A stretch of DNA of 64,000 nt from Sphaerisporangium siamense (GCF_014205275.1 NZ_JACHND010000001.1:6448001-6512000), one strand, 5' to 3'; positions 49,293 through 58,227 are shown, counted from the first letter of the stretch. Program-made: numbers and translations. Notes: generated by a model not told the origin, from the sequence alone.

Positions 49293-49971
49293 CCTCGGCG
49301 GCAACGGTGAGCAACGACAACAGGCCGGCCCGGAGGGGCTGCCCGGACACCGGACTCCTCAAGACCCGACAATGAGGCGATTTCACCGGCTGAGGTGTGT
49401 TGAGCCCACCCGCGCACCGCCTTCGTAGCCGATCACCGCGATCCCACCCCACAGCGCGCGTAACCCAGGCCCCTGAACGCGTACGGATCAAACGCCCGAC
49501 AACGACGGCCGCCCACTCAACAACCACGCCGCCCTTGCCTGTAGCAGCAATGGGTGGGCTTGCAGTGAGCAACCACAACGGACCGGCACGGGTGGGCCGC
49601 GCAGCCTACAAAACTCGGAAGGGTCGGAACCAAGGGGATTCACCGGCTGGGGTGTGTTGAGCCCACCCGTGCACCACCATTGTGGCTGATCACCGCGATC
49701 CCACCCCACAACGCGCGTAACCCAGGCGCCCGAACACGCGCAGATCAAATCGCCCGATAGCGCCAGCGACTCACCCACCAATCACGCCTCGCACCTGCGC
49801 ACTGAAGGGTGGGCTCACGGTGAGCAACCACAACAGACCTGCACGGGCGGGCCGCGCAGTTCACAAGCTTGAGATGCCTCAGAGCGATCTTTGTCAGATT
49901 GGACGGTCTCCCGCGACGGCCACCTGATGCCCGGCCGTCCGGCGTCTCGGTCGCCGGGTTCGCCGCCGGTG
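49293..49971. other. 679-base repeat-rich spacer
   Basis: No supported gene. Four copies of the dispersed repeat lie here in alternating orientation, making two tandem units of about 257 bases, each an inverted pair. Confidence 0.75.
49402..49853. repeat. two tandem units, each an inverted pair of the dispersed repeat
   Basis: Copies: 49402-49450 (+), 49552-49598 (-), 49659-49707 (+), 49807-49853 (-). Forward copies start gagcccacccg and end ccacccca; reverse copies start gggtgggct and end gggtgggcc-like. Period 255-257 bases. Flanks ttcaccggctgaggtgtgttg and gccgcgcag also repeat. Confidence 0.8.
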
Positions 49972-50892
49972 CTAGGCGTTCGCTCGGCGGAGGCGTTCGG
50001 CTGCTTGTGCCCTGAGCGCATCGCCGGACACCGGGATGTCACCGTGCAGTGCTTCCCATCGGGCATTGTGCGCCGCCGGCCACAAGCCGGCCGCCCACGC
50101 GATCTCCTGCTCCTGGGCCGTGAACGAGCGCTCCCGAATGTCCTGATAAGCGGCTAGGAACGCCTCGGAGCTTTCGATCGGCGCCAGCGTGGGCGGCCCG
50201 GCGCTGGCGAACGCGCCACTCGCCGCTCCCACCAGCGCCGCCTCCGGTTGCCACGCCAGGCTGTCCCAGTCGTGCACCGCCCACACCTCCCGGCCGTGCC
50301 ATCGGAGGTTCTGCGCCTCGAAGTCGGCGTGACCGAGCACGCACGGCAGGTCGGCGGCCAGCATCCGCCTGCGGACCCGGTCGGCCGTCTCGATGACGTA
50401 CGCGGGCACGGCGCTCTGGTCCCGGTCATCGAGGAACTCGATCGCCGGCCACACCCCGTGATCCGTGTGGTCCCAACGCACCCAGCGCGGATTCGGCAGC
50501 GGCGGCGCGACGGTCACGTCGATCAGCTCGGCCATCAACCAGGCGAACACCTCTGCGTAGCGCACGGCCACGTCCGGCGAGTCCCCGTGCAACACCTCAC
50601 CGCCGGGCCGGAACTCCTCGGCGTGCACGGCCAGCGCGCCGACACCGACCGCCGGCGTCAGTGGCCGCGCACAGGGAAAACCGCGTTCGGCCAACCGGGC
50701 CTGCGCCGCGACGCATGACACGGCCCGACCGTCATCAGCGCGCGCCTTGACCGCGACGTCCCTACCATCGGCCAACCGGAGACCGAACACCATCGACGTC
50801 TGTCGTAGCTGGAACAGCACGTCGGCGGGTTCACACCCCAGATGGTCCAGACACCAAGCCGGCAACCAGCCCCGCAGATCGCCCACCAGCAC
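49972..50892 (-). CDS. APH-fold phosphotransferase
   Basis: A protein of 306 residues. The catalytic loop LPCVLGHADFEAQNLRWHG and metal-binding VWAVHDWDSLAWQPEAALVG are the APH signature; QTSMVFGLRLADGRDVAVKA is the ATP lobe with its lysine. GTG 50892 is chosen because the text upstream is arginine-rich and unlike a protein start; this is uncertain. Next to another APH-type gene on the same strand. Substrate unknown. Confidence 0.8.
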   Translation of the reverse strand: MLVGDLRGWLPAWCLDHLGCEPADVLFQLRQTSMVFGLRLADGRDVAVKARADDGRAVSCVAAQARLAERGFPCARPLTPAVGVGALAVHAEEFRPGGEVLHGDSPDVAVRYAEVFAWLMAELIDVTVAPPLPNPRWVRWDHTDHGVWPAIEFLDDRDQSAVPAYVIETADRVRRRMLAADLPCVLGHADFEAQNLRWHGREVWAVHDWDSLAWQPEAALVGAASGAFASAGPPTLAPIESSEAFLAAYQDIRERSFTAQEQEIAWAAGLWPAAHNARWEALHGDIPVSGDALRAQAAERLRRANA

Positions 50893-51079
50893 ACTGAGGA
50901 CTGTGCCATGTCCACCGAACGCAATGGAAGCGATGGCCGTGCGCGTGCGCCGCGTCCCGCAGGATCGCCGCGCCCGTGTCACAGGCACCGGAGCCGGCTC
51001 CGCCCCGCTGGGCACCGCTACTTCTCGCTGACATCCCATGCCGTACCAGCAAGATCACTATGGGATCGAGAACATCCGC

Positions 51080-51892
51080 TCAGGCCATGTCCCAGAGCAG
51101 CCGGTAGTACGCGATGCGTTCCGGGTCCGGGGCGATGCCGTACGCCTCGTACACGATGCCGTCGTACCCCGGGCCGTGGTTCCACTCGGTGCTCCAGGCG
51201 GCGACCGCGAGGTCGGCCCACCGGTCGGCGACGCCGAGGGAGCCCAGGTCGACGTGCGCGGCGAACGTGCCGTCGTCGTGGAGCAGCGTGTTGGGGGCGC
51301 ACGCGTCGCCGTGGCAGACGACCAGGCGATCGATGGGGGGCGGCGCGCCGAGGCGCGCCCGGGACTCGGCGAGATCGAGGTGCCGGTGCTCGGGGAACCG
51401 GTCGGCCGGGCCTTCACCGTCGGCGATGCGCTCGTCGGCGCGGGCGAGCCGCCGCTCGACGCTCCACTCGAACGGGCACTGCTCCACGGGCAGGGCGTCG
51501 TGCAGCACGCGCAGCCCTCGCCCGATGGCGGCCGCCGCGGCCGCCGGGTCGGCGATCCACCGCGGGTCCACCGCCGAGCGGCCGTGGACCGCCGCCGTGA
51601 CCAGCCACGCGCCGTCGGCGTCCGTGCCGTGCTCGATGACGGGCGGGACGGTCACCCATCTCTGCGCCCAGGCCAGGCGGGCGGCTTCGCCAGGAAGGTC
51701 GATCTCCGGCGTGCCGGCCGCCACCCACTTGACGTACCTGACGCCGCCGCGCCCGTCCTCAAGGCGGAACGTCAGGCCGCCGAGTTCGTTGCGCCACACC
51801 GGAGTGACCGTGTCGTCGCCGGCGAGCGCCGCGACGACGGCGGGGATGGCGACCGGACCGGTCGGGATCTCTGCTACGACGTGACCGCTCAT
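51080..51892 (-). CDS. APH(3')-like phosphotransferase, antibiotic-kinase type
   Basis: A protein of 270 residues. The layout is that of aminoglycoside 3'-phosphotransferases: KWVAAGTPEIDLPGEAARLA (ATP-lobe Lys and Glu), PVEQCPFEWSVERRLARADE, LVVCHGDACAPNTLLHDDG (catalytic Asp) and AHVDLGSLGVADRWADLAVA (metal Asp). This is closer to true resistance kinases than the neighbouring genes. Natural producers often carry such genes without showing resistance, so function is an inference. Confidence 0.85.
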   Translation of the reverse strand: MSGHVVAEIPTGPVAIPAVVAALAGDDTVTPVWRNELGGLTFRLEDGRGGVRYVKWVAAGTPEIDLPGEAARLAWAQRWVTVPPVIEHGTDADGAWLVTAAVHGRSAVDPRWIADPAAAAAAIGRGLRVLHDALPVEQCPFEWSVERRLARADERIADGEGPADRFPEHRHLDLAESRARLGAPPPIDRLVVCHGDACAPNTLLHDDGTFAAHVDLGSLGVADRWADLAVAAWSTEWNHGPGYDGIVYEAYGIAPDPERIAYYRLLWDMA

Positions 51893-51967
51893 AAGGACGT
51901 GATCGTCCCAAGAGGGCGGCCCGAGCGGCAAACGGTTTACCGGGCACCGGGCCCGCCGAAGGGGCCG

Positions 51968-53245
51968 TCAGGCGAGGTGGTGTGTCAGGGCTTCGGCGGA
52001 AGTGTGGGCGTTCGGGGTGTCGGCCAAGGCCAGCCCGTCGCGGACCTTGGCGGCCTGGCGCAGGACCCGGCGCGAGGAGACCTCTCGGAGGCCGCCGGTG
52101 CTCGCGGCGGCGATGGCGGCGGCCTCGTCCACCTCGCCCGCCCGGAGGAGGACGTCGGCGAGGTTGAGCTGCGCGGCCGTGCGGTTGCGGACATAGGAGC
52201 CGCCGGTGTGGGCGACCGAGGCCCGGAAGTACGGCACCGCCGACTTGTGCTTACCGGCGTTCGCGTACAGGTGTGCCTGGGTGGCCTCCAGTTCGGCACG
52301 GCCGAAGAACGACGTCCAAGCCGGGGCGGGGCGTCCTCGCGCGGGCCGTTCCATGAGGCGCATGGCGGCGGCCAGTCGGGCGCCCGCGGCGGCATGCTCG
52401 GTCATGAGCGACAACGCGCGGGTCTCACGGCTGGCGATCACCGCCATCAAGATCGGGCATTCGAGGGGTTTGGCGTGGTGGGTCGCCGCGGTGAGCAGGT
52501 CACGGGCGTGCCGGGGCCGCCCCTCGTAGATGGCCTGGAGGCCGAGCATCGACAGGGATTGGACTTTGAGCTCGGTGCTGTCCAACGTCGTGCCGATGGT
52601 CAGCCCCTCGTTCCAGTAATGGCGCGCCGTTTCGTGCTCACAGGCGTCGAAGTACACGTAAGCGCAGAAGTTCGAGGTCTCCCCGGCCAGGAGACGGAGC
52701 TGGCCGCCCACCGAGTCGGGGTAGGAACCGGTCTCGATGATCCGGCGGATGCGGTGCAGGTGCCGGACGACCAGCGTGGCGACCTCGGTGCCGCCGTGGG
52801 CGTTGCCCAGAGTACGGAGGGCGTGAAGTCCAGCGCGCAACTCCTGGACCTGCTGCGCGCCGACCGGTTCCGGAGCTGTGAAAGTGCCCACGGCCATGGC
52901 CGCCGTTGTTCCCATTGCAGTCGTCACGAATGTACGACGGTCCACGTCCGATTCCTCTATTTCGTCCGTTATTAGGAACCTACGTGGGTTTATTTCACCG
53001 TACGGCGCGGGCGGGAAACCAAGGTCGGCCGGATTAACCCCGAACATGGCGTACAGTACCCGCCACGCTCGTCGGCGAGGCTGGGGCGGATCGGGCATGC
53101 ACCAGCGGCGGAACTGGCGGTCGGTCAGCTCGGAAGGTTCGCCGATCATGTACGCCGCCTGCGTGAACGCCGCCAGGAAGGTCGCGGGCCGGTTCCAGCC
53201 GCGCTCCTCGCACGCCTGCTCGAACAACGTCTTCTGCCGTCCCAT
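51968..53245 (-). CDS. regulator-like protein with TPR sensor domain
   Basis: A protein of 425 residues from ATG 53245, with GGAGGTAGG directly upstream. The N-terminus (LFEQACEERGWNRPATFLAA) is a degenerate helix-turn-helix of the kind seen in actinobacterial regulator/TPR proteins; ESDVDRRTFVTTAMGTTAAM marks the start of the TPR part, which continues with LAGETSNFCAYVYFDACEHE and YFRASVAHTGGSYVRNRTAA. It is divergent from an HATPase gene, repeating the layout at 37917-40214. Confidence 0.8.
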   Translation of the reverse strand: MGRQKTLFEQACEERGWNRPATFLAAFTQAAYMIGEPSELTDRQFRRWCMPDPPQPRRRAWRVLYAMFGVNPADLGFPPAPYGEINPRRFLITDEIEESDVDRRTFVTTAMGTTAAMAVGTFTAPEPVGAQQVQELRAGLHALRTLGNAHGGTEVATLVVRHLHRIRRIIETGSYPDSVGGQLRLLAGETSNFCAYVYFDACEHETARHYWNEGLTIGTTLDSTELKVQSLSMLGLQAIYEGRPRHARDLLTAATHHAKPLECPILMAVIASRETRALSLMTEHAAAGARLAAAMRLMERPARGRPAPAWTSFFGRAELEATQAHLYANAGKHKSAVPYFRASVAHTGGSYVRNRTAAQLNLADVLLRAGEVDEAAAIAAASTGGLREVSSRRVLRQAAKVRDGLALADTPNAHTSAEALTHHLA

Positions 53246-53280
53246 ACCTACCTCCAGTGACGGTCGCACTGCGGAGCGTA

Positions 53281-53883
53281 ATGGAAAGTCCAGAAAAGCA
53301 AAGCCCTGTGAGCGAGAAAAGTTGGAGCGGCGGTCGCCGAGAAGATCGTTCGTTTGCCGTGCGCCGCCGGTTGTCTTGGAGGCCGGAATTCCCCCCTGTG
53401 GAAGGACACCCCGGGCCGATGAGAATCTATTCTTACGATGGACGGCAGGAAAGCGCGGTTTTCCCTGGTAGAGAAGTATCGGCCGGGGAGGCCCGGCGCT
53501 GGCTGCGCAAGATCCTCGCCGACCACCCGCGTCGCGACGACGCCGTGCTCCTGTTCTCGGAGATCTTCACCAACGCGGTGGCCCATACGGCGTCCCCGCG
53601 GATCCCGGTCACCGTCCTCGTCGAATGGGACGGAACCGTGCAGGTCAAGGTCACCGACCAGGGAGGAGCCACTGCGCCGTGCCCCTGCCGCGCCGCCCCC
53701 GACGCTCTGACCGAGCACGGGCGCGGCATCACCCTCGTCCGCGCCCTCTCCAGGCGCTGGGGCTTCATCAAGGACACCACCGGCTGCACGGTCTGGTTCA
53801 CACTCGCCCCACAGTCCCCACCCCTGGACGGCGACCGTCCTCCCTGCGCACACGACCGGCGCGCCACCTACCAGGAGGCCTGA
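53281..53883 (+). CDS. HATPase-domain (anti-sigma/RsbW-like) protein
   Basis: A protein of 200 residues from ATG 53281, with GGAG five bases upstream. DDAVLLFSEIFTNAVAHTAS is the N-box, VKVTDQGGATAPCPCRAA the G1 region, and TEHGRGITLVRALSRRWGFI the G2 region. Expected role is anti-sigma kinase or partner switch. Only 35 bases separate it from the divergent regulator start, so promoters overlap. A start at 53419 would keep the ATPase domain and is possible. Confidence 0.82.
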   Translation: MESPEKQSPVSEKSWSGGRREDRSFAVRRRLSWRPEFPPVEGHPGPMRIYSYDGRQESAVFPGREVSAGEARRWLRKILADHPRRDDAVLLFSEIFTNAVAHTASPRIPVTVLVEWDGTVQVKVTDQGGATAPCPCRAAPDALTEHGRGITLVRALSRRWGFIKDTTGCTVWFTLAPQSPPLDGDRPPCAHDRRATYQEA

Positions 53884-54382
53884 CCGCGCGATTCACCACC
53901 GCACATCCGGTCGCCGCGCAGGTTTGGGTGGGCTCACGGCGATCGGCCACGACGGTGCCGCACGGGTGGGCTCGATCACTTCGATGACTCTGCGAGTCGT
54001 CTGGATGGCCGGCTGTACGGCGAGGTCAAGGTGAAGGGTGGTTTGTGGTGGTTGAGGTGTGTTGAGCCCACCCGTGCGGCACCATCGTGGCCGGGCGCCG
54101 CGAGCCCACCCCATAACTGCACGCGGGCGAGCCGCCGAGCCAGCGACTTCCGTGCCGTTCGACAAGAGAACCGCAGGCTGCGCGAATGTCGATCACTGCC
54201 GGGTCGGGGGTTGCGCGCTCGTGGATGGGCTTACGGTGATCGGCCACGACCGCACGGGTGGGCTCGATCACTTCGTATCGTTCTACGCAGTCGTCTAGAT
54301 GACCCGCTTCACGGCCATAACCGCGCGCCGGCGAGCCGCGGAGCTCGGAGAACCGCGTGCCGTGGGGCATCGCGCGGTGGGG
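53884..54382. other. 499-base repeat-rich spacer
   Basis: No supported gene. Three dispersed repeat copies: 53926-53973 (-), 54064-54112 (+), 54223-54265 (-, shortened). The two reverse copies share the flank ctcgatcacttcg and a gtcgtctgga/gtcgtctaga string near 53996 and 54290. Confidence 0.75.
53926..54265. repeat. three copies of the dispersed repeat, alternating orientation
   Basis: The first reads gggtgggctcacggcgatcg and ends gcacgggtgggctc. The second is its inverse, gagcccacccgtgcggcacc ending gagcccacccc. The third has lost about five bases in the middle (ggccacgaccgcacgggtgg). Confidence 0.8.
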
Positions 54383-55198
54383 TCAGGCGGCGGTGCGGGC
54401 CGTGGTGAGGGCCAGGGTGGTGTAGCGCATGGTGAAGCCGCCGCCGACCGCGTCTATGGCCGCCCCGGTGGCGGTGAGGAGTTCCTGGAGCAGGTCCGGC
54501 GGGAGCCGGGTGTGGAAGCCGTGGGTGGGGAGGACGTCGAGCCACTCGTCGCGCGTGTAGTGCAGCTCCCAGGGGAACCGCCACTCCTCCGGCTCGCCGA
54601 ACGCGCCCGCCTGCCGTATCCCGTCCGCCGCCTTGGCGGCCATCACCCCGTAGCCCTCCATGGGGGACGTCGCCGCGCCGTTGACCGGCAGGTCGGGCAG
54701 TACGCGCCGATAGATCTCGGCGGACCGCTCCGCCAGGTCGGCGGGCAGCTCGGCGACGTTCCAGAACACCGCCAGCCGGCCGCCGGGGCGCAGCACGCGC
54801 GCCGCCTTGGCCGCGCCCGCGACCGCGTCCACCCAGTGCCACGCCTGTCCGGCGATGACCGCGTCGAACTCCCGCCCGGCGGGGTCCCACGCCTCGAACG
54901 TCGCCACCTCGACCTCCAGCCCGTCGCGCCGGGCCGGTTCGGCCATCCGCGCGTCGGCGTCGACGCCGAGCACCCGGCACCCGGCCGCCCGGAACAGCCG
55001 GGACGCTATGCCGGTGCCGCAGCCGACGTCCAGGACGTCGGGTCCGGGACTGGCGGCGACGATCCGGGCCACCATGGCGTCGGGGTAGCCGGGGCGGGCC
55101 CGGTCGTAGCGTTCGGCGTCCGCGCCGAAGGACTCCGCGACCTGCCGCAACCGGTGGAGCTGCTGGGGAGGCTCTTCCTGCGAAGGTATGGTGGGCAT
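54383..55198 (-). CDS. class I SAM-dependent methyltransferase
   Basis: A protein of 271 residues. Motif I is VLDVGCGTGIASRLF, then RVLGVDADARMAEPARRDG, and VLRPGGRLAVFWNVAE is motif III. AFDAVIAGQAWHWVD-like text (EFDAVIAGQAWHWVDAVAGA) is typical of the Methyltransf_11 group. Substrate unknown. Its start codon lies inside the first of two palindromes shared with the divergent TetR gene, so TetR probably represses it. Confidence 0.87.
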   Translation of the reverse strand: MPTIPSQEEPPQQLHRLRQVAESFGADAERYDRARPGYPDAMVARIVAASPGPDVLDVGCGTGIASRLFRAAGCRVLGVDADARMAEPARRDGLEVEVATFEAWDPAGREFDAVIAGQAWHWVDAVAGAAKAARVLRPGGRLAVFWNVAELPADLAERSAEIYRRVLPDLPVNGAATSPMEGYGVMAAKAADGIRQAGAFGEPEEWRFPWELHYTRDEWLDVLPTHGFHTRLPPDLLQELLTATGAAIDAVGGGFTMRYTTLALTTARTAA

Positions 55199-55226
55199 GC
55201 GCCCACCATAGTGGGCACATGCCCAC
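55191..55226. promoter_or_regulatory. double palindrome of the TetR/methyltransferase promoter
   Basis: GTGGGC-atgc-GCCCAC (55191-55206) and GTGGGC-acat-GCCCAC (55211-55226) have centres 20 bases apart, two helical turns. The whole also forms one larger inverted repeat (GTGGGCATG...CATGCCCAC). Such pairs bind two TetR dimers. Confidence 0.8.
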
Positions 55227-55271
55227 TCGACAACCGCGTGGGCCGCACGACGAGGGAGTGAGGGATCCACC

Positions 55272-55859
55272 ATGCCGACGGGCGTGGCCATCCGCGACGT
55301 CAGGGAGCAACTCTTCGACGCGGCGGAACGCGTGCTGCTGCGCGACGGGCCGAGCGCGCTGACCAGCCGGGCCGTCACCACGGAGGCGGGCTGCGCCAAG
55401 GGCGTCCTGCACCGGCACTTCGACGACTTCGACGGCTTCCTCGCCGAGTTCGTGCTCGACCGCGCCGCCCGCATGGCCCCTCAGGCGGTCGCCGTGCTGG
55501 AGACGGCGGGAACCGGCACCGTCGCCGGCAACCTCACCGGCGTGCTCACGGACCTGTTCGACTCGGTCGCCGTGGCCATCGTGCCCCTGATCATCTTCCG
55601 GGACGAGCTGCGCGCCCGCCTGCGCCGCACCTGGCCCTCCGGCATCCCCATCCTGGCCGAGGGCGCCGCGATGATCACCTCCTACCTCACCGCCGAACGC
55701 GCTCTCGGCCGCCTCGCCCCCGACGCCGACGTCGAGACCCTGGCCCCCACCCTGATCGGCGCCACCCACCACCTGTTCGCCGACCGCACCGGCACCCCGC
55801 CGCGGACCGAGACCGTCCTCAGGACGGTGAACACGATCATCGCCAAAGCCCTCCCCTGA
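55272..55859 (+). CDS. TetR-family regulator
   Basis: A protein of 195 residues. The N-terminal helix-turn-helix is DVREQLFDAAERVLLRDGPS, then SRAVTTEAGCAKGVLHRHFD. The C-terminal ligand part is VAVAIVPLIIFRDELRARLR and ALGRLAPDADVETLAPTLIG. It is divergent from the methyltransferase and has its likely operator in the gap. Confidence 0.9.
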   Translation: MPTGVAIRDVREQLFDAAERVLLRDGPSALTSRAVTTEAGCAKGVLHRHFDDFDGFLAEFVLDRAARMAPQAVAVLETAGTGTVAGNLTGVLTDLFDSVAVAIVPLIIFRDELRARLRRTWPSGIPILAEGAAMITSYLTAERALGRLAPDADVETLAPTLIGATHHLFADRTGTPPRTETVLRTVNTIIAKALP

Positions 55860-55890
55860 CCACGGCCCCGGCCGGGCCGCGGCGGGCACA

Positions 55891-55928
55891 CCGTGCGGGC
55901 CCGCCGCGGTCACGACGGGCCCGCACGG
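55891..55928. terminator. hairpin between convergent tetR and LLM genes
   Basis: CCGTGCGGGCCCG and CGGGCCCGCACGG form a perfect 13-base-pair stem with a 12-base loop, three bases before the LLM gene's stop. It probably serves both convergent genes. Confidence 0.7.
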
Positions 55929-55930
55929 CG

Positions 55931-56836
55931 TCAGGACGGGGCCAGGGCCGTGAGCGCCTCCTCGGCGCGGCGCATGGACTCGGCGGCGTCGGTGCCCGGG
56001 GCGACCATCTCGGGGTCGAAGTTGAGGTCGTGGAACAGCTCGGTCAGACCAGTGGTGGAGAGGCGTTCGACGTCGGCGCGGATCTCGTCGAGCGAGCCGG
56101 TGAGCATGGGACGGCCGGGCAGGCCGGCCTCGCGCACCTTGGTGGAGCCCCGGCAGATGAAGCGCAGCGACTCCGGATCGCGGCCCGCCGCCCGGGCAGC
56201 GTCCTTGATGATGCGGATCTGGTCCTGGATGGCGGACAGGTCGGTGCGGCTGGAGCTGATCCAGCCGTCGGCCAGCTCGCCCGCGCGGCGCAGCGCCGGC
56301 TCGGCGGTCCCGCCGAGCAGCACGGGCGGCGGGCCCGGCCGGGGCTTGGGGTCCAGGTGCGCGGGCGGCACCTCGTAGAACTCGCCCTTGTGCGAGACGA
56401 GGTCCTCGGTCCACAGCCGCCGCAGCACCTGCAGGTACTCCACCGCCCGGCGGCCGCGCGCGGCCATGGGGACGCCCGAGGCGGTGAACTCCTCCGCCAG
56501 CCACCCGAGGCCGAGCCCCGCGTCCAGGCGCCCGCCCGAGACGTCCTGCAGCGTGGCGAGCTGCTTGGCGAGCAGCGCCGGGGAGTAGAAGGGCAGGTTC
56601 ACGATCGCGAGGCCGAGCCGGATGTCCTCGGTGACGCCCGCGAGGAACGACAGCGTGACGATCGGGTCCTGCACCGATCGGTAGACCGGGCCCATCGGGT
56701 GACCCACCGGATACAGAAGCCGCTGGAACGCCCACAGCGACGCGTAGCCGAGCTCCTGCGCCCGCCGCGCGACACGGACCATGTTCGCGGGCGTCGCCCA
56801 CGGACCCGAAACCGGTACCCCGAAGCCAATTTTCAT
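55931..56836 (-). CDS. LLM-class (probable F420-dependent) oxidoreductase
   Basis: A protein of 301 residues with the luciferase-like TIM barrel: MKIGFGVPVSGPWATPANMV at the start, IRLGLAIVNLPFYSPALLAK, QDVSGGRLDAGLGLGWLAEE (the family's SGGR motif) and PPVLLGGTAEPALRRAGELA. Such actinobacterial enzymes use F420 or FMN to reduce or oxidise small molecules. GGTGG precedes ATG 56836. Cofactor is inferred from family. Confidence 0.9.
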   Translation of the reverse strand: MKIGFGVPVSGPWATPANMVRVARRAQELGYASLWAFQRLLYPVGHPMGPVYRSVQDPIVTLSFLAGVTEDIRLGLAIVNLPFYSPALLAKQLATLQDVSGGRLDAGLGLGWLAEEFTASGVPMAARGRRAVEYLQVLRRLWTEDLVSHKGEFYEVPPAHLDPKPRPGPPPVLLGGTAEPALRRAGELADGWISSSRTDLSAIQDQIRIIKDAARAAGRDPESLRFICRGSTKVREAGLPGRPMLTGSLDEIRADVERLSTTGLTELFHDLNFDPEMVAPGTDAAESMRRAEEALTALAPS

Positions 56837-56872
56837 GGTCACCACCATATGACCGCGGCGTAGATTGGACCG

Positions 56873-57898
56873 GTGACCGGCGAAGGCGCGTTGACCTCCC
56901 CTCCCCTGGCCGAGTCCCTCGCGGCCCTCGTCGGCGGGGGCCCGTGGACGGTGCTCAAGGACACCAAGGTGACCGTGGTGCGCTCCGGCGACCTGGTCGT
57001 CAAGGCGCACCCGCCGGACACCGACGAGACGGCGCTGGCCGCCCGGCTGCGCATGGCCGCGGCGCTGCCCGGCGTGCTGCTGCCCCCGGCCTCGCCGCGC
57101 GTCGGGCACGTCGCCGGCCGGCCCGTCACCGTCTGGCCGGCGGGCGAGCCGGTCGATCCGGGCGACCCGGACGCCGCGCCGTGGGAGGCGGCGGCCGTGC
57201 TGCTGGCCCGCCTGCACGCCACACCCCTGGACACTCCCCTGGACGGCTCGGCCGCGAGCCCCGTGGACGGCGCACAGGCCACACCACCGGACGGTGTGCC
57301 CCTGTCGCGCGCGCTGCCGCCGGCCGGTGGTCCGGCGCGCGTCGCCCGCGCTGTCGCATTGCTGGACGCACTGGACGGGCAGGCATCGGAAGGGCGGAAC
57401 GGGCCGGGCGGGGCGTACGCGGCGCCCGTGGCCGTCATCCGCGCCGCCTTCGCCACGCTGCCGCGCGAGGCCCGCGCCGCCGCGTCCGGCCTCGTGCCCG
57501 CGGCGCGGGCGGAAGGGCCGCACGCGGTGACGCACGGCGACTGGCACCTCGGGCAGATCGTGCGCCATCGCGGCGCGTGGGCGCTCATCGACGTGGACGA
57601 CCTCGGCGTGGGCGTGGCCGCCTGGGACCTGGCGCGCCCCGCCGCGTGGTACGCCACCGGACTGCTGTCCCCGGACCTGTGGGAACGGTTCCTCTGCGCC
57701 TACCTCGGCGCGGGCGGATCCGCCGTCCCCGCAGGGGATCCGTGGCGGGAACTGGACGTGCCGGCCCGCGCGTTGACGGTGCAGTTGGCGGCCACGGCGG
57801 TGGCGGCGGCGGGCGCGGAGGGCAGGCCTCTCGACGAGGTCGAGCGGACCCTCGTCTCCTCCTGCGGGAGGATCACCCAAGCCGCCGCCACGCGGTAG
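56873..57898 (+). CDS. APH-fold phosphotransferase
   Basis: A protein of 341 residues from GTG 56873. The catalytic loop AVTHGDWHLGQIVRHRGAWA and metal site LIDVDDLGVGVAAWDLARPA are APH-type; the ATP lobe is reduced (TVLKDTKVTVVRSGDLVVKA). A low-complexity insert (about 118-140, LDTPLDGSAASPVDGAQATP) separates the lobes. Divergent from the LLM gene across 36 bases. Substrate unknown. Confidence 0.8.
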   Translation: MTGEGALTSPPLAESLAALVGGGPWTVLKDTKVTVVRSGDLVVKAHPPDTDETALAARLRMAAALPGVLLPPASPRVGHVAGRPVTVWPAGEPVDPGDPDAAPWEAAAVLLARLHATPLDTPLDGSAASPVDGAQATPPDGVPLSRALPPAGGPARVARAVALLDALDGQASEGRNGPGGAYAAPVAVIRAAFATLPREARAAASGLVPAARAEGPHAVTHGDWHLGQIVRHRGAWALIDVDDLGVGVAAWDLARPAAWYATGLLSPDLWERFLCAYLGAGGSAVPAGDPWRELDVPARALTVQLAATAVAAAGAEGRPLDEVERTLVSSCGRITQAAATR

Positions 57899-57933
57899 GG
57901 TCGCCTGAGTCCAGCCTGAAGGAGAACGACTCG

Positions 57934-58203
57934 ATGCGTTGCCCCAAGTGCAGCGGTACCATGCGGACCTTCGATCGCAACGGCGTCCACATCGAGCAGT
58001 GCGACAACTGCCGCGGCATCTTCCTGGACTACGGAGAGCTGGAGACGCTGTCCAGGATCGAGAACCAGTGGGCGCAGCAGACCTACTCCGCGCCTCCGCC
58101 GCCGCCCGCGGCCCACGGCGGCCCGGCGTGGGGGACCCCCCACCACGGACACCACCGGGGCCACCACCAGCGCAGCTGGGTGGGCATGCTCTTCTCGAGC
58201 TGA
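57934..58203 (+). CDS. TFIIB-type zinc-ribbon small protein
   Basis: A protein of 89 residues. C3, C6, C23 and C26 (CPKCSG...CDNCRG) make a zinc ribbon of the kind named zf-TFIIB. After it comes a linker with a proline run (APPPPPAAHGG) and a histidine-rich stretch (HHGHHRGHHQRS). GAAGGAG lies before the ATG. Function unknown. Follows the phosphotransferase by 35 bases. Confidence 0.9.
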   Translation: MRCPKCSGTMRTFDRNGVHIEQCDNCRGIFLDYGELETLSRIENQWAQQTYSAPPPPPAAHGGPAWGTPHHGHHRGHHQRSWVGMLFSS

Positions 58204-58227
58204 CGCGCGGCCGGGACACGGCGCACG

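Noticed and set aside
49402-49853. Insertion sequence ends
   Set aside because: Inverted repeats are present but there is no transposase or target duplication, so a non-coding repeat family is the safer description.
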